Part shown: positions 59,868-64,000 of the stretch, piece after piece
Numbering within the stretch: position 1 is the stretch's first letter
Layout: every line of letters starts with the position of its first letter
From: an uncultured Duncaniella sp.
GTDB taxonomy: Bacteria; Bacteroidota; Bacteroidia; Bacteroidales; Muribaculaceae
Direction: 5' to 3'
DNA length: 64,000 bases
Assembly (NCBI GenBank): GCA_910578615.1
Contig: CAJTRI010000012.1
Location: 1 to 64,000, forward strand
Program-made: the position numbers and the translations under genes
The notes under the pieces: generated by a model
The model's input: only the letters and a program-made list of their open reading frames with translations
Told to the model about the DNA's origin: nothing
Database searches by the model: none

Positions 59868-61766
59868 ATGGCAACAATCAACCGACCGAAACTCAGAATA
59901 CGCGACCTTACGTTGCGTGACGGCCAGCAGTCACTTTTTGCGACACGCATGAGCCAGGCTACCATTGACAGACTTCTACCCCTCTATGAAGATGCCCGAT
60001 TCTATATAATGGAAGTATGGGGCGGAGCCGTGCCCGATTCCGTGATGCGCTATCTTGACGAGTCTCCTTGGAACCGCCTTCGCACAATCTCCAACGCGAT
60101 GGACTCTAAAAGCGAGCACCCTAAATCATTGCTTTCTGCACTGTCGCGCGGACGCAATCTCTTCGGTTATGTACCATATCCTGACAGCGTGCTGAAAGGT
60201 TTCTACAAAGAAGCCATCGACAACGGGTTGAATGTCATGCGTATCTTTGACGCACTTAATGACATCGACAATGTGCGAGAGTCAATCCGCCTGATAAACT
60301 CGCTTGGCGGTATTGCCGACGGCGCTGTTTGCTACACTGTGGATCCCAAACCTGAAAAGTCAAACGGACAATCCGGCATATTAGGTAAAATCAAATCAAT
60401 GTTCGGCAATGGCTCCGACAATCAGGAAAAAATCTTCACAGACTCCTATTTTGTCGAGAAAGCCAAGGCCATGGAAAGCCTCGGAGCAAAGATTATAACA
60501 TTGAAGGACATGGCCGGACTCGTCAACCCCTCACGTGCCGCATCAATCATATCAGCACTCAAACGCGAGCTAAAAGTTCCTGTCGATTTCCACACTCACT
60601 GCACCCCGGGATATGGTCTTGCATCATCCCTCATGGCTATAATCAACGGTGTGGATATTCTCGACACCAATATATGGTGGTTTGGCGGAGGATCTGCCGC
60701 ACCGGCTATCGAGCTAATATACATTTTCTGCGAACGCATGGGTGTGGAAGTCGAGGTCAATATGGAGGCCATAGGACGCATACGCAAGGAGTTGTTGAAA
60801 GCCCGCAACGAACTTGCAGACTTCGACCTCAACCGTGACAATATGCCTATCGATTTTGACCCGCTCAGAGACCGTCTGCCGGCTGAAATTGCCGCTCTAT
60901 TTGACGCCGCTATTGATTTTGCCAAAGCCGGCGATGAACAAGCACTTCTCGATGTATGTCACAAAATAGAGGCACACTTCAATTTCCCCAAGCCCAACGA
61001 GCTTGTCAAGGATGCCGAAGTCCCCGGAGGAATGTACTCCAACATGGTGGCACAGCTGAGACAGTTGAAGAGCGAAGACCTACTCGAAGACGCCATGAAG
61101 CTTATCCCTATGGTGAGACGGGACGCAGGCCTCATACCTCTTGTCACACCTACAAGTCAGATTGTTGGTAGCCAGGCTGTCCTTGTGGCCTTAGACCGCA
61201 AGAACGGCAAACCAGACTATACGACCACAAACAACCAATTCATTTCCCTCGTAAAGGGAGAATATGGTCACACTCCTGTTCCTGTGGATCCGGCATTCCG
61301 TGCGAAAATCACAGGATCACCCGAAGAGAAACCATATGATGTGAACTCCTACAAGCGTCCTGAAAATCCTGTCCTTGATGACATGGGTGGACGTACACTT
61401 GCATCAAATAACGAAGAGTTCCTGCTTCTCGAACTTCTTCCCAATGTGGCCAACGGTTTTCTCCGCAAACGTCGCGCCGAGGAGTATGCATCAGAAGCGA
61501 AACCAGTACACGAAGCCGTGGAGGAGACCGCACCTATCGAACCGATTACAGGCCCAACCCTTGTAGCGCCTATGGGAGGAAAGGTAATCTCCGTAAATGT
61601 AAAGGATGGACAGTCCGTCAGAAAAGGCGAACTGCTGCTTACCTATGAAGCCATGAAGATGGAGAATGACGTAGAAGCGGAAAGCGATGCCGTCATAAAG
61701 CGTGTTCTTGTAAGAGTCGGAGATGTTGTCGGAACAGACGCACCACTCATCGAGTTCCAAGATTGA
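59868..61766 (+). CDS. biotin-dependent carboxytransferase with biotinyl domain (oxaloacetate decarboxylase alpha / pyruvate carboxylase B type)
   Basis: A 632-residue fusion. The N-terminal carboxyltransferase TIM barrel has RDLTLRDGQQSLFATRM, IITLKDMAGLVNP (the carboxybiotin Lys) and the metal-binding VDFHTHCTPGYG. The middle is the PycB/OadA helical domain. The C-terminus is a biotinyl domain with K597 in YEAMKMEND. It moves CO2 between oxaloacetate/pyruvate and biotin, or works in methylmalonyl-CoA decarboxylation, completing the succinate-propionate route with MutAB. The membrane or carboxylase partner subunits are not adjacent. It ends at a strong terminator. Confidence 0.88.
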   Translation: MATINRPKLRIRDLTLRDGQQSLFATRMSQATIDRLLPLYEDARFYIMEVWGGAVPDSVMRYLDESPWNRLRTISNAMDSKSEHPKSLLSALSRGRNLFGYVPYPDSVLKGFYKEAIDNGLNVMRIFDALNDIDNVRESIRLINSLGGIADGAVCYTVDPKPEKSNGQSGILGKIKSMFGNGSDNQEKIFTDSYFVEKAKAMESLGAKIITLKDMAGLVNPSRAASIISALKRELKVPVDFHTHCTPGYGLASSLMAIINGVDILDTNIWWFGGGSAAPAIELIYIFCERMGVEVEVNMEAIGRIRKELLKARNELADFDLNRDNMPIDFDPLRDRLPAEIAALFDAAIDFAKAGDEQALLDVCHKIEAHFNFPKPNELVKDAEVPGGMYSNMVAQLRQLKSEDLLEDAMKLIPMVRRDAGLIPLVTPTSQIVGSQAVLVALDRKNGKPDYTTTNNQFISLVKGEYGHTPVPVDPAFRAKITGSPEEKPYDVNSYKRPENPVLDDMGGRTLASNNEEFLLLELLPNVANGFLRKRRAEEYASEAKPVHEAVEETAPIEPITGPTLVAPMGGKVISVNVKDGQSVRKGELLLTYEAMKMENDVEAESDAVIKRVLVRVGDVVGTDAPLIEFQD

Positions 61767-61788
61767 CAGCTCCCAGATTCAAGAAGTA

Positions 61789-61828
61789 AAAAAACAGATG
61801 GCGGAAGTTTCTCCGCCATCTGTTTTTT
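61789..61828 (+). terminator. terminator after the carboxytransferase gene
   Basis: A perfect 17-bp stem (61789-61805 / 61812-61828) with core CAGATGGCGGA, a 6-nt loop and a T6 tail inside the right arm. Confidence 0.88.
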
Positions 61829-61851
61829 ACATTTTTTAGCACAGGCGTGAC

Positions 61852-61882
61852 TTGTTACCGCCCATGGGTTGCAATATCTTTG
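61852..61882 (+). promoter_or_regulatory. promoter of the 81-residue gene
   Basis: TTG (61852-61854), 20 nt, TATCTTTG (61875-61882). Leader of about 26 nt. Confidence 0.72.
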
Positions 61883-61911
61883 CATATCACCAATTGAAAA
61901 CACAATAAGCC

Positions 61912-62157
61912 ATGCGTACCTCAGTCATCATCTCTCAAAGAGTAATAGACACTATCAACTCCCTTTCCATCGCCGACCGCAGCCCAATCTCCAATGCCTT
62001 GGGTATGGAATTCATTCTTGGCCAAAGCCCGGAGGATACCCTTACGCCTATGCAGAACATCGTATACTCAATAATACGATTTTATGTAAACCAAGACATC
62101 GAGCGCAGTCGCGCAGGATCATCTTCAGTCAGCCCATACGGGAACGCTCTCGGCTGA
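61912..62157 (+). CDS. small hypothetical protein
   Basis: An 81-residue soluble protein not assigned to a named family. It is mostly helical (RTSVIISQRVIDTINSLSIAD; LTPMQNIVYSIIRFYVNQDIERSR) and has no signal peptide. It has its own good promoter and a strong terminator just upstream, so it is an independent transcript. Its 3' end overlaps the convergent GHL10 gene by 33 bp, and there is no terminator between them. Confidence 0.72.
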   Translation: MRTSVIISQRVIDTINSLSIADRSPISNALGMEFILGQSPEDTLTPMQNIVYSIIRFYVNQDIERSRAGSSSVSPYGNALG

Positions 62158-63633
62158 GTATCCGTCAAGAGTGCATACGGCATAGCGCCAATCCCCATCT
62201 CCGTCAGTTTCAAACTCGGTCTCATATGTTACTCCCACAAAATGGTCTACTGCTATACCGTCTCCGTCTTCGGCCATGGCCTCTTGTATCTTTACATTAC
62301 GAGGAATCCGATAGATGCTATAACGGACTATATCCCTTTCGCCACAAGACGGAGCCTTCCATGTCAACACCCCGTCACGAAGTCTCAACCCATCAGGAGC
62401 TGCGGGAGCCGATATACCTCCGGCGGTTTGCGGAGATATGGACGGATAGGCAAAAGGCCCTGTCGAAAGTTCCTCCTCGACTCTTGGCAGAAACTTCGCG
62501 CTATAAATAACAAATCCTATATTTCCGTCTATTGACAGGCTCCTGTTTGTATCAATCTGCCTTATAAGATCCGCTATGTTCTCCGATGCATCCCCTTGGT
62601 CAATCCTTTCAAGGGTAACAGATGAATAAAAATGACATCCATAAAGATTGGCTGCATGATTCCACCATCCGGCCAGCATTCCGAACGGGGCAGTCTTATG
62701 ATTTGTAGCCCAATATAATTGTGGTGATATAAAATCCACCGTGCCTTGATAGAGCCATCCGAGCGGGTCTGAGTATATTTCATCATACTGCCAGTCAGCC
62801 GCCTTTACACAACATGCATCTGTGCCCCATCTTGTAGCGGAAGTTTCTGGCTTTCCTGCTACGCCTGCCGGTGAGATTCCGAAGCGCACATCAGGGCGCG
62901 TATCCCTTATCATGGCACATACATCTGCAACAGCCTTGTGGATATTGGCTCTACGCCAGTCTCCGAAACTCATCCAAGGACACTCCTTTATATAAAAACG
63001 ATAGTCCTCTGCCTCTTCTGATTCCGGGATTCGGTTTGGATAAAAATAGTCATCAAACACGAGGCCGTCTATTTCATATCCTTCGACTATTTCACGGCAT
63101 ATATCCACAATATGAGACCTCACATCTTCGAGGCCAGGGTTGAAGACTGTATACTTGCCATGAGACAATAACCAGCCCTTTCTCTTCCACTCCCGGTCGG
63201 AAGGCGTATCATAATCAGTTCCTGACGACCATCTGAAAGGATTGACCCATGCATAGCATTCCAACCCCCGTTTGTGACACTCTCTTACCATAAACTCCAA
63301 CGGATCCCAACCCGGCGAAACTCCTCGTTTGCCACTCACAAATCCGCTCCATGGTTCCAGTTCTGACTCGAACATTACATCACCCATCGAACGCACTTGA
63401 AAATATACAGTGGTTAGGTTTAGACGTTTGCAACGGTCAAGAAGTATCCTAAGTTCTTTTTTCTGCCTTTCAGCGACAGTCTTTGACGCCCCTGCTTGCG
63501 AGGGCCAGTCTATACCCCATACCGTGGCAACCCATACCCCACGAAGCTCTCGTTTAGGAGATTCAGCCCCATTAACCCACAACGCAAATGCAGCGAAAAA
63601 CAGCGAAAAAAACAACTTGTGCAAAGTGCTCAT
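62125..63633 (-). CDS. GHL10-type glycosyl hydrolase-like protein
   Basis: A 502-residue exported protein (signal peptide LFFSLFFAAFALWVNGA) with a TIM-barrel of the GHL10/DUF187 type. It has ELRGVWVATVWGIDWPS, LNLTTVYFQVRSMGDVMFES, LECYAWVNPFRW, GLVFDDYFYP (with adjacent Asp residues as candidate catalytic acids) and RFGISPAGV. A C-terminal fibronectin-III-like domain follows (LRDGVLTWKAPSCGERDIVRYSIYR). Family members are thought to act on peptidoglycan-like or plant glycans; the substrate is not known. Confidence 0.85.
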   Translation of the reverse strand: MSTLHKLFFSLFFAAFALWVNGAESPKRELRGVWVATVWGIDWPSQAGASKTVAERQKKELRILLDRCKRLNLTTVYFQVRSMGDVMFESELEPWSGFVSGKRGVSPGWDPLEFMVRECHKRGLECYAWVNPFRWSSGTDYDTPSDREWKRKGWLLSHGKYTVFNPGLEDVRSHIVDICREIVEGYEIDGLVFDDYFYPNRIPESEEAEDYRFYIKECPWMSFGDWRRANIHKAVADVCAMIRDTRPDVRFGISPAGVAGKPETSATRWGTDACCVKAADWQYDEIYSDPLGWLYQGTVDFISPQLYWATNHKTAPFGMLAGWWNHAANLYGCHFYSSVTLERIDQGDASENIADLIRQIDTNRSLSIDGNIGFVIYSAKFLPRVEEELSTGPFAYPSISPQTAGGISAPAAPDGLRLRDGVLTWKAPSCGERDIVRYSIYRIPRNVKIQEAMAEDGDGIAVDHFVGVTYETEFETDGDGDWRYAVCTLDGYSAESVPVWAD

Positions 63634-63657
63634 AATACTTAATCAAGAAATACGCCA

Positions 63658-63665
63658 CAAAATTA
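63658..63665 (-). promoter_or_regulatory. -7 box of the GHL10 gene
   Basis: TAATTTTG on the minus strand, about 21 nt of leader. The -33 is not evident. Confidence 0.48.
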
Positions 63666-63720
63666 ACACATTTTTAAAAATAAACCTGTCCACTATACAA
63701 GAATTTTCACCAGAAATGAC

Positions 63721-63728
63721 TACTTTTG
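63721..63728 (+). promoter_or_regulatory. -7 box of bamD
   Basis: TACTTTTG, with about 63 nt of leader before the ATG at 63795. The -33 is weak. Confidence 0.48.
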
Positions 63729-63794
63729 CAAGTTGAAATGCCATCCCTCCCCAAATGGGCCGGCTATTTTGAATCATCACCTTAATATTCCGCG

Positions 63795-64000
63795 ATGCGT
63801 CAATACATATATATAATATTTTCATTCTTGCTGCTGTCATCATGCGGCGAGTATCAGCGTGTTCTCAAAAGCACAGATGCCGACTACCATCTCGACTTTG
63901 CCAAACGTGCGTTTGAAGAGAAGAAATACACACAGGCAGCAACCGCATTGGAACCTGTTGTCACCGTGTTCAAAGGGACTGAAAAGGCCGAGGATGCCCT
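63795..64000 (+). CDS. bamD: outer-membrane assembly factor BamD (5' part)
   Basis: The first 68 complete codons of a gene that runs off the window. The signal peptide MRQYIYIIFSFLLLSSCGEY has a lipobox with Cys17. The next segment, LKSTDADYHLDFAKRAFEEKKYTQAATAL, is the first TPR of BamD-family lipoproteins, which help insert beta-barrel proteins into the outer membrane. The frame is open to the last base. Confidence 0.85.
   Translation, partial: MRQYIYIIFSFLLLSSCGEYQRVLKSTDADYHLDFAKRAFEEKKYTQAATALEPVVTVFKGTEKAEDA

Noticed and set aside
62125..62157. The overlap of the 81-residue gene and the GHL10 gene seen as evidence that one is false
   Set aside because: Both have promoters and plausible protein sequence, and convergent overlaps of this size also occur at the M16/MINPP junction.

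Overview
The window is a chromosomal stretch from a member of the Bacteroidales (Bacteroidota), most like the Muribaculaceae/Bacteroidaceae side of that order. The evidence is mixed: many promoters of the TAnnTTTG (-7) / TTTG (-33) type, almost no Shine-Dalgarno sequences, family proteins typical of the phylum (DUF4293, an HU-CCDC81/SPOR protein, a MurA with Asp in place of the catalytic Cys), a methylmalonyl-CoA mutase pair plus a biotin-dependent carboxytransferase subunit (succinate-propionate metabolism), and polysaccharide-degrading exoenzymes. The exact genus is inference. Gene density is high. No insertion sequence, prophage, CRISPR array or rRNA operon was seen, and one tRNA was found.

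Layout. 0-2.3 kb: acyltransferase and nitrilase-type amidase, facing rpmH and a flavodoxin. 2.3-9.7 kb: ftsK, a LolA-like carrier, trxB, a GNAT acetyltransferase, a beta-propeller lipoprotein and a secreted alpha/beta hydrolase. 9.8-13.9 kb: mutA-mutB. 13.9-21.8 kb: a small membrane protein, then murB, murA, a RelA-type (p)ppGpp synthetase with a degenerate hydrolase site, a lipoprotein, a YihY membrane protein and RidA. 21.9-27 kb: DegP-type protease, NlpC/P60 lipoprotein, an inactive-looking M16 protein and a MINPP-like phosphatase. 27-33.4 kb (minus strand): pyrK-pyrD, two lipoproteins, a SUI1/YciH factor and an AddA/RecB-like helicase-nuclease, closely packed. 33.5-38.7 kb: tRNA-Arg(CCU), a DUF4293 protein, surE, PBP4, a hypothetical gene, rsmI and a coiled-coil lipoprotein. 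38.8-51.2 kb: pullulanase, an ABC-F/CobW-type/folB/GT2 operon, an HU-SPOR/nitroreductase/DUF2520/KdsC operon, and an esterase-pectate lyase pair. 51.2-58.4 kb: a ClC channel, rsgA, a 780-bp AT-rich intergenic region full of TTTGCA-type motifs, an XRE-family regulator, a second ABC-F protein, a lipoprotein and cvfB. 58.4-64 kb: rsmG, an MBL hydrolase, the carboxytransferase/biotin protein, an 81-residue small gene, a GHL10 glycoside hydrolase and the 5' end of bamD.

Functional themes are envelope biogenesis (murA/murB, PBP4, LolA, BamD, DegP, KdsC), translation and ribosome maturation (rsmI, rsmG, rsgA, rpmH, two ABC-F proteins), stress signalling (RelA-type synthetase), and fermentation with glycan use (mutAB, carboxytransferase, pullulanase, pectate lyase).

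The observations most worth following are: the motif-rich region in front of the XRE gene, where one motif overlaps that gene's own promoter; a terminator, promoter and leaderless GTG start interlocked within 60 bp near 48.3 kb; and four enzymes with altered key residues (MurA, the RelA-type protein, the ClC protein and the M16 protein). No wholly new multi-gene system could be demonstrated from sequence alone.
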